Shown one piece after another: positions 19,294-30,702 of a DNA stretch of 64,000 nucleotides. The stretch is taken from positions 25,015-89,014 of the forward strand of contig BFEA01001077.1 of assembly GCA_003427395.1 (NCBI GenBank), in the 5' to 3' direction. Numbering within the stretch: position 1 is the first letter of the stretch; every line of letters begins with the position of its first letter. The position numbers and the translations under genes were made by a program. The notes beneath the pieces were generated by a model. The model ran no database searches. It worked only from the letters and a program-made list of their open reading frames with translations, and had not been told where the DNA came from. Source of the DNA: Chara braunii. Its lineage: Eukaryota > Streptophyta > Charophyceae > Charales > Characeae.

Positions 19294-20058
19294 ATGATTT
19301 CTGATGTCATTGTTAAAATGTTGGAAGAGACGGAAGTGACATTGTCCTTCAAGGAAACAATAACACTAACATCCAAACTGGGAGAAGAGTTGAAGAAGTT
19401 AATTGAGAAGAAAAAATTAGAAGTTAATTATTTGGGGTCAGTCTTTCCCAACCAAGTGAACAGATCACTACCAGGTTGCAAGATGAGATTCGCAACCATG
19501 GGATGTGGGCACCTCACAATTCGCATTAATCAAGTGAAGATTCTAGCCCTAGTGGATTCTGGGGCAGAGATGGTACTTCTTTCACGAAGAACGATGGAGG
19601 CGTGTAATTTGACTATTGATGGACCTGCGAAAAATGTATTGAGCAATGTTGCAGGAGAGTTGTTCGTGGCGGGATTTATTGATAACTTACCCATCAGAGT
19701 TGGGACAATATCTGTGGACTTATTGGGTTTTGTAGTGCTGGACCTGGACCATGACTGTATCTTGGAAACTTTATTTTTGCATAGGATGGAGGCAGTCCAA
19801 TTTTTCAATCATGAGGGGTCATCAATCAGAAGGGAAGAGTCTGCTGAAAGGATTATGAAACTAAGGGAAGAAGAAAAATAAGACGCAAAAGAAGGGATTT
19901 CAGTGAGAATCAATCAGGTTTCGAAAATGATAAAAGTCCTTGGTAAACTCGAGGATGAGGACGGACAAATTGAAGCCTTCAAGAAAGCTGTAGAGACTGG
20001 TAAGGGAGGAAAGATGGAATTAAGATTTGCGTCTACTCACCATTTTTTAGGAAAATAG
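19294..20058 (+). pseudogene. retroviral-type aspartic protease domain
   Basis: The frame contains ILALVDSGAEMVLLSRRTM (active-site DSGA at about 19549-19560) and, downstream, the hydrophobic VDLLGFVVLDLDHDCIL segment where such proteases have the ILG motif. It would cut the gag-pol polyprotein. It ends in TAA (19879-19881), after which the same frame stays open to TAG 20056-20058. Probably once part of a continuous gag-pol reading frame. Confidence 0.65.
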
Positions 20059-20093
20059 TCACTTGGTCAAAAAGAAAATACAAGTCCAAGGGG

Positions 20094-21766
20094 GTGAAGA
20101 AAAACCCGGTGGCAGTCTTAATAGAAAAGGATTATGATGAAGCATTGAAAAAGGAGAGGAGAATCATAAAAGCATTGAGAGAATTAGCAAAATTGGGGAA
20201 TAGAGTCACCAGAGAGAGATTTGACACAATGAAGATAGACTCAGATGAGTTTATCCTGCCTAAAGAGAAAGAATATATCTTCAGTATATGTCAGAAATTA
20301 TCTCGTGCTTTCTTCTTTAACGATGAAGAGAGAGGGCGGCTGGATGTAGATATGATCAAGATGGTCAAGATTTGGATGGTTGATCATGTTTCATGGAATG
20401 ATAGGCCGACTAACTATGCCCTGAAGGAAGAAGCAGAAGCTGTAAAGTATCTTGATAAGAAGATTGCATCTAATGTTGCTGAAGCTTCTGATGGACCGTA
20501 TGCTAACCACTGGTTTTGTTTCTGGAAACCAGGGGGCGGGTTAAAATGGATACAGGTTCTTTAGAAGCTCAATTGTGTGACGGTACGTGATCCAGGTAGT
20601 CTTCCCAATGCTGATCTCCTCTCTGAATCTTTGCTAGTCGATGTATTTACTTTTTAGTTGATCTGTATTCTGGCTATGATCAGTTCCCTATTGATCCCAC
20701 CAGCCGACCAATGACTGTCATGCACACACCAAGAGGGTTTGTTCAGATGTGTGTGGTACCTCAGGGTTGGACTAACGATGTGGCAGTGGTTCAAAGGGAT
20801 ATGATCAAGGTCATGCAAGATATTTCTCCTGAAATAACCAGCCCCTACATTGATGATAATCCTGTAAAAGGACCTTTGGTAAGATATGAGACTTTGGTCG
20901 CAGGGAGAGTCAGAAACAATGTCACCTTCCCTAAATTCTAAATTTTCATTCCATCTTAAAAAACGTCATTCCAATTTTAAAATTTTTCGTCTTACTTGAG
21001 AACTTTTCTTCCAAGAATGGGGTATCCCTTCTTATTTGAACTGCATGCTTGAGATGAAATGAAAGTCTGGATGAGTTCATAAAATATTTTGATTGGACTG
21101 TCATTCTAAGTAAGGATTTTCAATTATAAATATGTTAATCCAATATAAATTAAAAGATATTTGTTGTAGTAGAATAAAAATTTAATTAAAACATTTCATA
21201 AACTCGTCCAGACTTTCATTCCATCTTGAACAAATAGATGTGGTTGGAAGGAAAAGCTCATATTTAGGCGAGAATTTATCAAATAGAACTGTAAATTTTA
21301 GAATTGGACAAACATTGGACTAATAATGTATAAATATGAAGAATTTTTTTTTTATGGAATGGTTTTTCAACTTTCATTTCTTGCGGGAATTTTTCCCTTG
21401 AAGTTTGTCTGGGAACATGCTGAAGGAGTAAAGATGGTCCTAGAGAGACTTCAGAAATACAATCTGACTGTCAGTGGACCAAAGTCCCTTTTCTTCCAGC
21501 CAGCAGTAATTATTTTGGGCTTTAGATGTTTCTCCAAAGGTAGGAGTCCTGACCCCAAGAAGATAGATAAGATCTTGAACTGGCCTCTGCCTCTCAAAAG
21601 AGTGAAAGATGTCAGGAGCTTCTTGGAAGTCTGCGGATTCTTGAGGATTTTTATCCTTCACTTTACTACCCTTGCAGACCCTCTGAGGGAGATGGTAAGG
21701 CAAGAGACTAATTTCGCATGGAATGATAAAAGACAAGTTTCTGCAGAAACATACAAGAAAAACTAA
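20094..21766 (+). pseudogene. reverse transcriptase of the giant element, split by a MITE
   Basis: The N-terminal part (20094-20564) gives WNDRPTNYALKEEAEAVKYL, PYANHWFCFWKPGGGLKWIQ: the fingers region of Ty3-type RT. Frames then change. 20711-20914 gives MTVMHTPRGFVQMCVVPQGW and PYIDDNPVKG, so the catalytic YIDD is kept. A 484-bp MITE (20917-21400) interrupts between GRVR and KFVWEHAEGV; removing it with one AA restores the frame. The thumb/connection part follows (LGFRC, DPKKIDKILNWPLP, VRSFLEVCGFLRIFI). Dead because of the insertion and at least two frame changes. Confidence 0.85.
20917..21400. mobile_element. 2-bp-TSD MITE, copy in RT
   Basis: 484 bp, AT-rich, flanked by AA at 20915-20916 and 21401-21402. 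The right end GGGAATTTTTCCCTTG matches the other copies (32558-33078, 40494-41015); the left end is degraded (CAATGTCACC). Interior phrases such as GGGTATCCCTTCTTATTTG and TTTCATTCCATCTTGAAC are shared. No coding capacity. Confidence 0.8.
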
Positions 21767-21780
21767 AAGATGGTGGTGTA

Positions 21781-22194
21781 GTGCTGGGAGTGTCGTATTA
21801 TGATGATGAGGAGGCAAGGTGGTTCATCATTGAGGCGGATGTGGGACCAGGTGCTCTGGGTGGAGTGCTCATTCAGATGGATGAAAATGGGAGAGAGAGA
21901 CCTCTGAGATTTGAGAGTAGAACCCTCAATTCCACGGAAAGAGGCTACACCCAATTCAGGAAAGAGCTACTGTCAATCATTCATAGTCTCAGGTGCTTCA
22001 GGCACTATGTATTAGGAAGAAGATTCATCATGAGGACTGATGCATCTGCTGTGATAGATGTCATTAAAAAACACCAACAGGTAGATCCAACAGTCAGCAG
22101 ATGGATCGCCTTCATCTGGACATATGATTTTAAGCTGGAAAATATTCTTACTCAGAAAAACAGAGCGGATGGCTTAAGCCGGATTGAGTGGTGA
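21781..22194 (+). CDS. RNase H domain of the giant element
   Basis: The open frame reads EADVGPGALGGVLIQMDENG, RFESRTLNSTERGYTQFRKE, LLSIIHSLRCFRHYVLGRRF and IMRTDASAVIDVIKK, the order typical of Ty3-type RNase H (D.s..a.GavL.Q, E..Y...E.E.la, fR.Y..G..f...TD). It degrades the RNA strand during reverse transcription. It is separated from RT by a stop at 21764-21766 and ends in LSRIEW. The following 360 bp is acidic and disrupted. Confidence 0.8.
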   Translation: MLGVSYYDDEEARWFIIEADVGPGALGGVLIQMDENGRERPLRFESRTLNSTERGYTQFRKELLSIIHSLRCFRHYVLGRRFIMRTDASAVIDVIKKHQQVDPTVSRWIAFIWTYDFKLENILTQKNRADGLSRIEW

Positions 22195-22557
22195 GAAGAA
22201 GAGGAAGAAGATGTGAATGAAACAATTGAAGAATCTGCCTATGTTGATAACTTCCTTAATGAAAAAGATGATGAGGATTATGAGGCACCATGCTCCTACA
22301 AGAGGAGTCTGTGACCAGAAGAGAGAGACAGTTGGGGAGACATCCCAAGTGTGTACGTTTATGAGTCGATTCTAGAGAAAGAAGAAGAAGATGAACCAAA
22401 TGATTAGTATGCTAAAATTAACGTAGAAGCAGTGGTTGCTCATGAGATTGGGGAAAACTCAGGCTCAAAGGAAGAAGAAGAAAGTGAAAAGAAGGAAGAG
22501 GAAATATTTTTCTTTTTTTAAGAATATGATCAAAGTTATCAAGAGATTGGCAAAAAG
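22195..22557 (+). other. acidic spacer between RNase H and integrase
   Basis: GAA/GAT-rich sequence that translates to Glu/Asp-rich peptides with stops (for example TGA 22192-22194 and TGA near 22312). Probably the degraded polyprotein spacer; no domain seen. Confidence 0.5.
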
Positions 22558-23803
22558 ATGAAAAAGGATCAGCTAAAAGAGTATTATTGTAAAAACTCAA
22601 TGAAGAAATTTAGACTAAAAAGAGGGCATCTCTTTGTGGATGGTAAGGGAGGCCTACCTCCGCTAAGAGTGGTCTGTGGTAAAGAAAGAGAGTTAGAGAT
22701 AATTGCTGCTATACATGAAGGGGTTGCTGGTGGTCACAGGGCTGCTGAGGCAACCTACTCCAAAACTGTCAAACTTTACTTTTTGTCTGGCATGAGAGAC
22801 ATGATTCACAGATACTGTAAATCGTGTGTATTATGCCAGAAGAGGTCTACCACAAGAATGATCGAGCCCATATTCCCTACAATCCTGGTAGAGCGAGGTA
22901 CCAGAGTTCATTTGGATCTCATTATTATGTCACCAGACAAGGGTAGGATGAGATACATATTAAACATGAGAGATAATTTATCTGGGTATGTTGAAGCAAA
23001 AACTTTGAAAAGGAAGATAGCCGAGCAAGTGGCTGACTGGATAGAAGAAATTTATCTCAGGTATCCTTTTATCAGAGAATTTGTCTCAGACAAAGGATCA
23101 GAATCAGAAATGAGATTGTCAGAAGAACCACTCTCAAGTTAGGTGTCAGAATTCGATATGTGACTATTTACCATCCTCAAGCGAATGCACCTGTTGAAAG
23201 AGGCCACAAAACTTTGAAAGATTCACTGGCAAGGTGGTGTGACCGAAAGTTTTAAGAGTTGCTGTGTACGTTGACAATATCACGGTTAAGAGAACTACTG
23301 GCTATGCGCCTTTTACTCTGTGGTACGGTCGATATGCTACATTGCCTTTTGAGAGTATTGTCAAGACGTGGTCAAGTCAGGAAAGTGACAAAGATTATTC
23401 TATTTCAAAGCTTCTTCAGATCAGGATGAGGCAAATATCCGAAGTTGATCAAGCAGTGATGGATGCTGCAGAGAGAATGACATCCAACAGATTATCAGAT
23501 CAAGAAAGATGGAATAAGAAAATATATATAAGAAAAGAGAAATTGAAGATTGGGGATGTTGTCCTTCTATTTGACAGTTCTCTTGAGATGCAATGGACTA
23601 AAAGGTTGGAGCCTAGATGACTTGGTCCCTACAGAATCACAAGGGAAGCAGAGGACAAAGTTTATGAGATTTCAGAGATGGATGGATCCAGAGTTCACGA
23701 CATGGTGTTAGGGTCAAGACTTCGTAAGTTTATCTTCAGAGATCCTGACCTGATCCCTACAGTGACTTCAAAGAGAGGAAAGAGATGTCAGTCATCCAAG
23801 TGA
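22558..23803 (+). pseudogene. integrase of the giant element
   Basis: The HHCC zinc finger is clear: AAIHEGVAGGHRAAE then YCKSCVLCQKRS. The catalytic core follows with VHLDLIIMSP (first Asp), RDNLSGYVEAKTLKRK, and FVSDKGSES in place of the usual 'TDNGSEF' (second Asp kept). After a stop at 23140-23142 the next frame gives YHPQANAPVERGHKTLKD with the catalytic Glu. The C-terminal part (23264 onward) has TTGYAPFTLWYGR, KIGDVVLLFD and GSRLRKF, ending at TGA near 23803. It inserts the cDNA into the host chromosome. Broken by at least three stops or frame changes. Confidence 0.82.
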
Positions 23804-24462
23804 GAGAACAGTCATAAAGGACTGAGAGAAAGAGTACAGTGAGACACTGAGACGGCAAGACTCGGTTTCAGTAGACTCAGATCATTCATGCATAATCAAT
23901 TCAACATTTTGGATTCAGTATTTCATTTTCAGGACTTCAGTTTCATCATTTCAGTTTCGTAATTTAATTTCAGTTTTCAGTTTCAAAATCTCAATTTCAG
24001 TATCTCAGTTTTCAACAAGTCTTTTCATTCAGTATTTCTGCAAGCGACTAAGTCAAGTCTTTCTGATGCAGTGCTACAGTCGTTCCATGAGTGTCAAGTC
24101 CCTGAGAGTGGATAATAACTGTAAAATCAATTTCGTAAGTATTGACACAGTGTCAAAGAATTGAGGAGCTCATGGCTGTGGCACGTCAAAAGTTATGATC
24201 AGTACTATCCTAAGATAAAGAGAAGAGCATGCTGGGTATGAGGAAGTTCAGTTCTGACTGACTAAGAGTTATCAGCAGAAGGACTTCGTGTCTCTGAGTA
24301 AAATGTTCATCCAAGAGATTCAGATGAAGACATGTATAAAGAAGTTCAACTTTACTTGTTTGAGAGTGGTCAGTAGAGGGACTTCGTGCCTTTGGCTAAG
24401 GACCTGTCTTCACTAGGATGAGGGAAGGGACCTCTCTGAGATCAACATTCCAGTACTTCCTT

Positions 24463-25275
24463 GAGACTGACGGGACGTCTCTTGGAAAAAAAAAAAAAAT
24501 TTCCAGCTGAGGGAAGAGACCTCTCTACGGCCAGCACTAAGCATCCTTCTTGAGACTGAAGGGAGGTCTTCTGTAAGGGCTTTGTGTTGGTTATCATGTT
24601 GCTGTTCAGTGCCTCTTGAGACTGACGGGACGTCTCTTGAGAAATGTTTGTTCTGTTATGGGGCGTGGGCAGTCTGCTTGAGGGTTATGATATGCTTGCC
24701 TGATTGTCTGTGCCTGGGGTTTTCTTCTCTAACCTGAGGATGCGTTGATTGTCGGGGCCAGCCAGAGCCTTACCGCAGTAGGTTGCAATCTGGTGGGGTC
24801 AGCAGGTCCCCGACGCGAGTGTCGAATTCCGTAGTCGACTGAGGCTAAGTCTCCGGGAGTCTGGCCTATGAGGTTGAAAGGGGTCAGTTGGAATCCTACC
24901 GTAGTCAGAGGATGCAATCCAGTAAGGTTAGCCAGAGCCTTGAATCGTAGTTAGACCGGATCCTACGTTCGAAAATCTGGGCAGGGCAGCCAGCGCCCTT
25001 GGCCAAAAACTGGTAGGTGAACCGGTCCCTGACCGCAGTGGTCAAATCCGGGTTCGGGACGGTTTGACTGACGGGACGTCTGCTGTCATAGGGTGACCAG
25101 ACCTGCTATAATCTAGGTGTCCAGGCGAGAGTGTCAAAGGGCTGTCATACTCGAGTAGTGAGTGTGATTGGTCCTAACCTAGAGGCAGGTCAAAGGGGCT
25201 GTCAAGACAAATGGTCTGACTAGTCCTGGCCTGAGGCGGGCTAAATGAGGTATGTCAGACAGACGGGACGTCTGG
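24463..25275 (+). repeat. dispersed GACGGGACGTCT repeats
   Basis: At least four exact GACGGGACGTCT motifs (near 24470, 24628, 25072 and 25263) with further degenerate forms such as GAAGGGAGGTCTTC. Where A precedes the motif, AGACG and CGTCT can pair around a 3-nt loop; elsewhere GAGAC and GTCTC can pair. Confidence 0.6.
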
Positions 25276-25520
25276 TATTCCTGGCCAGTGGTGGGCCAAA
25301 ACTAAGGCAATCAATAAATCCTGGGTGTGAAGAGTTGTTATGTGATATTTATTATTTATTATTTATTATTCGTCTATTGTTTATTATTTTATTTGTGGGT
25401 TTTTTTAATTATTAAATGCTTGACTGCAGGTTGTAAGAGGGCCTGCCTGCTGGGGCCGGGATCTGCTGTCTGTGAGTTTGTTGTTTTGCAGATACATAAG
25501 GACTTATTTGATGTTCCTTG

Positions 25521-25725
25521 GACCAGAGAAAAGGAAAAAGGGTTTGGTATCTTTTCTCCTTGTCTGAGAAGTTGAGGAGATGCCTCACTCAGACCAGAGA
25601 AGGAAAACAAGGGTTTGGTATCCCTATCAGGAGCTTGAGAAGCTGAGAAGACGTCTCACCCAGGCCAGAGAACAGAAAAAAAGGTTCGGTATGCCCTATC
25701 TCTAGCATGATGGTCTGAGTAAGTG
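25521..25725 (+). repeat. 71-bp tandem repeat with purine-rich core
   Basis: Units start at 25521, 25592 and 25663 (GACCAGAG, GACCAGAG, GGCCAGAG), a constant 71-bp period. Each has a polypurine stretch followed by GGGTTTGGTAT or GGTTCGGTAT. The third unit is incomplete. Confidence 0.75.
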
Positions 25726-26926
25726 CCCTCGTTACTGGGGCAGCATCTCTGGCATAGGTGCCCGGTCAAGAGCTAAGGTAGTCTTCACACAAAAGATCGG
25801 CAGCCGAGCGAGTCAAACAGGTAGACAAAAATCCTTCTTAAAATTTATTCGGTGGCCGACAAGCGGCCTGGTTCACGAGGAACTTGCACGCCTGGCTTTA
25901 AGGAAGCCAAAACTCTCAGGCCTGGGACGCTATGGAGTGGACAGTGAACTGAAATTTTTATGGGCCGAAATCAGATTAAGAAAGCTGAAAAGAAATCATG
26001 CTTGTATAAGACGTAAAAGATGGCCATAAGCTCCAGCTGGAAAAGAAAGAGAAGAAGGAAAATACTGAAGAGAATACAATGGCCAGGGTGATGAAGTGAC
26101 GAGTCAACACATGGGACAGAGGAAGGTGGAGCAGACACTATGGCCTTGCTCATGGCAGGGGTGGAAGGAGCTCTGAGGATATAAGGAGGAGAAGCACTGG
26201 ATGTGTCGTAGCGTGCATCAGATCTCTTTCGAAGATGCTCCATCCTTTCAGGGGATGGAGTCCTCTCATACCAACCGGCTAGTGAATAACGAGGCTATGG
26301 CCTTAGGTGCCCATAACCTCGTGGCGCTTCTTCTTCCTCTTCCTCTAAGGTATACTCACGCCTCGTGCGAGCTGGCGGCTCGTCCTTGGCCTTCCCTGAC
26401 CTTCCTCCCCTTCCTCTACCCTGACCGCGGCGCGTCTCAGGCATAGTGCACGAGAGGTGGCTGCTAAGGCTACGACTGAGAAGAATGTGCGAGCAAAGAA
26501 TATGATGAAGAGACGGATCCGGGAAAGCGGAAGTAGAAGAATACTTAGAAAAATAAAGAAAATAACGGTGTTGGCAAGAGAGGACTACAGCATGCTACGT
26601 AGAGCTTAGCACAGAGAGAGATGGGTAGTGCAGAGAAGACAAGCGTAGAAAAAGAGAAAGTTGAAGCTAAGAAAGGAAATTCAGCGCTAAGAGAAGAAAC
26701 GAGCACTAGGAGAAGAACTGAGCACCGAGGGAGAGAGTGAGCACTAAGGAAACACGAAGATACGAGTTGGTGCAAAGCCGCTGTAAAAGCCTTGACATAG
26801 GTCACAACAAGAATGAATGAAAGTATTGGCGGACGCTGTTGCTTTATACTCGATGTGCAACTCGTCTTGATCCAGTGGGGACGCTGGGTGGGGGTTTGGT
26901 ATTATGTCGGAGGGCACGGTGTCCCG

Positions 26927-28764
26927 CAGAGGTGGGCAAATTGTTTTTTTCCTCACCCTCGACCCCACCCACCCAATTTTTTTTTCCCCCCATCCACCCG
27001 ACCCAAGAATTTTATTTTTTACTCTTAGACAACCCCACCCACCCAAAATATTTTTTGATATTTCAGCCCCACGCTCGATCCGCCCATGACTCGAAAAAAA
27101 CCCTCACCCACACCCGCCCGCACCCGTACGAGTATCATCACCCGCCCTCGTCCAATACCTAAATTTTCTTCACCCGCACCCACCCGCATCAGCCCGTGCC
27201 TGCCCATGCCAGTCGCTTACACCATCACGATTTCATCGGCAACATAGCATTGCAATAAAGACATCTAAAATTCTATTATTAAAAATCCGGCAACATCAAT
27301 GCAATCAGACTCGTCTTCTTTTCCACTTCGCATACATGCAAACAGACGACGATTCACACTGGCGCAGAGCGCCCACTCAAAGCTCAAAGATATGGACAAA
27401 GAGAACACAGTTCAGTTGCAAATTCACTTCAACAGGCTATGGCGCACCAACGCCTGTACATCCCACTCTCGTCACTGTGTCCGACACCACTGCTTGCACA
27501 TGCTCACTCTGGATCACCCTGAATACTCCACACACGCACACTCTATCAGGTACCTCTACCCTACGGCGGCTATGGCAGCTCGCCACTACTACTATGGCTA
27601 CGATCTCCCTTCAGTCCACTTCGTATTCGGGCAACCTGCAGACCACCTTCGCACAAGACGNTGTAGCAGCNCTTCCGCATGGCTTACACAGCGAATGAAT
27701 GAATGGCTGGGCNCTGCCTCTTGATTTATANTTCTGTAACTCGTTGGTCTGCCCCTTTCCCAGGCCCTTGGTGCACACAGTCCCACACGGTACTTGCTTG
27801 ACTGGACTCTGACTGACTGGGACCGGTGCCGCTGACTGCATGGGTTTGCACTGCCAACTCTATGCAGTCGTACTGCCGACGTATAACACAGTTGGCTCAC
27901 CACTTGCCCACTTGCCTCTGACTAAAGGCCCACCCCTTGCCCACTTGCCTCCGACTAAACATGGGACACTTCGAAAAGCCACTTCCGGACCTTCCAGAAG
28001 GCTGTGGACTTGGCCTTTCGGGTACTTTAGCAGCTACGACCTTTACCTTTCAGGACTGTAGCAGCTATGACCTTGACCTTTTAGAGCATCTACAGCCATG
28101 ACCTTTACAGAGTTGTGACTCTTAATCGACAGACCTACAGATCAAACCCCTACCACTACACAGACCTACGACAGACGACAAACAACTACCAAAACACAGA
28201 TCACGGGTTCAAACACTCAGGGGTCGACTCGGTATTGTACATGGGCAAAGTGAGGTCTGGGGATCGAACTCTAGGGCCCGTATCCGTGACTATCAGAAGG
28301 TGAAAACCGTTTCATCAACAATGCGACTCGAACTTCTCAAAGGAAAATATTTCAAGATTTTTTTTTTTTGCCCAGGGGCAGCTGCACTGCTTTCGCACCG
28401 GCATTACTTCATCGGGACCTGATCAACTGAATCAGACACTTTTTTCTTTGGCTCTCAACCTCAAGCCCGGCGTACTATGCAAGGAGAGGAAGGGGGGGGC
28501 GGAGAGGGTAGGGGAGGGCATAACTTTCGGGTCATTCTGGGTCTATAGGTCGGGTGACCCAGGCCGAGCCATCACCCGCCTGCCACCCACCCAGCGGGTG
28601 ACCCAGGTCAAATCTTCACCCGCCCGTCACCCAGAAAGGCATGCTGGCTGCACCCGCCCATAACCCACCCAAGACAGCTCATGTAGACCTAAATCCGACC
28701 CATCACCCTGTGGGTCGGGTGGGTGCAGGTGGGTGCGGCTCTGGGCGCCCGGTGCCCAGTTCTA
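26927..28764. mobile_element. Ac-like hAT non-autonomous transposon
   Basis: 1,838 bp flanked by the 8-bp duplication GTGTCCCG (26919-26926 and 28765-28772). The ends are CAGAGGTGGGCA and TGCCCAGTTCTA, an imperfect inverted pair with the outermost C/A mismatch also known from maize Ac. Both subterminal zones carry CACCCGC/GGGTGGGT repeats, typical of hAT transposase binding. No transposase ORF is visible. Single Ns at 27661-27731 mark ambiguous bases. It lies in the noncoding 3' region of the giant element. Confidence 0.88.
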
Positions 28765-29795
28765 GTGTCCCGGCCCTCCTCCGTGTACCAAGTCCCGGCT
28801 TGGTAGTCCCTCGCGTCGGTGCCTCAACCTGTAGACGTGTCTTGGGTTTCCGTTGCCGTTAGCGCCTAGGCCGTGCTTCGGCTCAAACCAGTCCTGGTGG
28901 CTGTGCCCTTGAGAAAAGGGGTGCGCCAGAGGCCTTTCATTGGTCCACACAGGCTCGGCGCCCTGCTGTACAGCAGAGCATAACCGGCCTGAAGCCGTGG
29001 CAGCCGTCGGGTTCGCCCTGGGAGGTGGCTCAATCTTTTCAACTGCGCGCCAAGCGCCCCTGTACAGGGTTATGGGTTAGGTGCACGGAGCAGAAGTCAT
29101 CGTCAAAAAGAGAAAAAAAGAAAGAAATAAAGTGCCTAATTTGAACTCGCTTCTAGTTTGGGGAAAATCCAGTGGCTTCCGACCACTGTGATGTTACAAT
29201 TTTCCTTAGTTTTTGTTGTTATTATTATTATTATCATTATTATTGTTACTTAGTTTTTCTGTTTCAAATTTCTCCTGTTGGCCTGTCATTTTGCGGGAAG
29301 GCCAACGGTTCGAATTCTGAGTTCGGGCGGTGGTAGTGCGGCCTAGGCAGGCCGAACCCTTCGTGTATCACCTGTACAGGGTCTGCGTGTCTAAGCTCCG
29401 CGCGGTGGAACCCTCAGTAGCTGTATTTGGGGGGCAGATACAGTGGGGTCTGAAAAAGGGTTTTCTTTTTCTTTCTGCAATTATTATTATTATTATTATT
29501 ACTATGAACTTACCAATTTTCAGGCGCGGCTTTTCCCTTTTTGGGTTCTATCACGTCGTAGGGAGAGGTCGACAACTCGTTCGTATGAGTTACGAATACA
29601 GCCTGATGGTCTAGGCTGGCCTGACCCTTTGAAAATCTGTTTGTGCTAAGCCTGACTGATCGGGTGCAGCACGACGGGACCCCAAAAGAAGGTAGGGAGC
29701 CTATCACCCCCGAAGAAGGGTCATAAGCCCCCTCCTTGACATCGGACACGAGTACCCAACGGGGATAGGCGGAAATTGTACTTTAAAAGGGGGAA
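28765..29795 (+). other. end of the giant element internal region
   Basis: Noncoding sequence that continues the 3' region after the hAT insertion. From 28887 it matches 7774-8727, showing that the upstream copy ends with the same sequence. It contains ATT microsatellites near 29217-29246 and 29481-29501. Confidence 0.7.
29785..29795 (+). promoter_or_regulatory. polypurine tract before the 3' LTR
   Basis: AAAAGGGGGAA directly abuts the LTR start TGTGATC. It would prime plus-strand DNA synthesis, and it fixes the 3' LTR left boundary. Confidence 0.85.
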
Positions 29796-30061
29796 TGTGA
29801 TCGCTAGCATTTCGTTATGGGACCACCACCTCAGAATAGTAGTCACCTCTCAGTGAGACGAAGCGACAGGGACCGATAGCAGAAGGCCTGTGGATATCGC
29901 GGCCGTAAGTTCTTTTCCTTTTTTTTTCCTATTCCTTGTTTTTCTTTTGGTTCTCTTTTGCGTAAAATTTCGATTTTGAAATTGTTCCGTTTATTTTCGA
30001 ATTTTCATTAAGTCTTGAAGCTTCCCGTTTAGAGCACAGGGAACTCGGTATGAGGCAGGCC

Positions 30062-30069
30062 TATAAGAG
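30062..30069 (+). promoter_or_regulatory. TATA box of the 3' LTR
   Basis: TATAAGAG at the position matching TATAAAAG of the 5' LTR. The A-to-G change may weaken it. Confidence 0.5.
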
Positions 30070-30219
30070 ATGAGAGGGCTAGCAGTGGGCGTCTGCGAGT
30101 TTTTCTCGCCACGATTAGTGTTGTGGGTTTGAAGGCCTGAGCGCGGAGCAGTGAGGGATAACCTGAACCATCTGAGTGCGTGTTCCCGAGAGCGAGGCTC
30201 TGGCTATTTCGGAGTGAAA

Positions 30220-30702
30220 ATGGCGGACCGGAATGGCCTGCGCGGTTACAGGCCTAGATATATGAAGTACTCCTGGATCTGGGAGAGAGAGGATGAGAAG
30301 GGTACTGTAGTGGAAACCATACTGACCTACGGTAAGCCTGACAGGGAGGTGAGGCTAAAAGTTAATGTGTGTGGCCGTAAAGAGTAGGAAATGAGAAGAG
30401 ATGAGAGTCTGCAGGCGGCGGTTACCGAGGCTTGTAATAGAGCCGAGCGGAGGTGCAGGCGTAACGGGGTAACTGCAGGCATGAGGGTAACGGTCACTTA
30501 CCACGAAGACGACTCATCAACGGGGACTACTGATCGAGAGGTACAACACAATGACCGGGACTCCGAAGGGGAGTCCGAGATGAGTGACAGGGAGGCAGAT
30601 ATCCAGGTCTGGCATGGGCTGGACCAGGCCTCCCAAAACCAACCGTTGGCAGGCCCAGTGGAGCGCGGGCCCGAGGTGAGTTCACGACAGTGGGGAGGTT
30701 GA
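30220..30702 (+). pseudogene. LTR ORF-A (3' copy, one in-frame stop)
   Basis: The ATG sits in a strong context (AAAATGGCGG) and reads MADRNGLRGYRPRYMKYSW. One TAG at 30385-30387 replaces the CAG of the 5' LTR copy; otherwise the frame runs 161 codons to 30702. The C-terminal half is acidic (HEDDSSTGTTDREVQ, EGESEMSDREADIQV). An upstream in-frame ATG lies at 30151. Unknown family. Its position at the 5' end of the predicted transcript makes it the best candidate for a translated LTR product. Confidence 0.5.

Larger units (their letters stand above)
23804..26918 (+). other. long noncoding 3' region of the giant element
   Basis: About 3 kb with no convincing + strand ORF. 23880-24060 is rich in TTCAG/TTTCAG. 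24440-25290 carries repeated GACGGGACGTCT motifs that can form small hairpins. 25521-25725 is a 71-bp tandem repeat. 26450-26800 is strongly purine-rich on the + strand. Small minus-strand ORFs exist (25971-26243, 26545-26805) but look like low-complexity shadows. Some Tat/Grande-type elements carry antisense genes here; I see none that stands up. Confidence 0.55.

Noticed and set aside
25971-26805. Antisense gene in the giant element's 3' region, as in some Tat-type elements
   Set aside because: The minus-strand frames are short, low complexity and not domain-bearing; the purine-rich + strand explains them.
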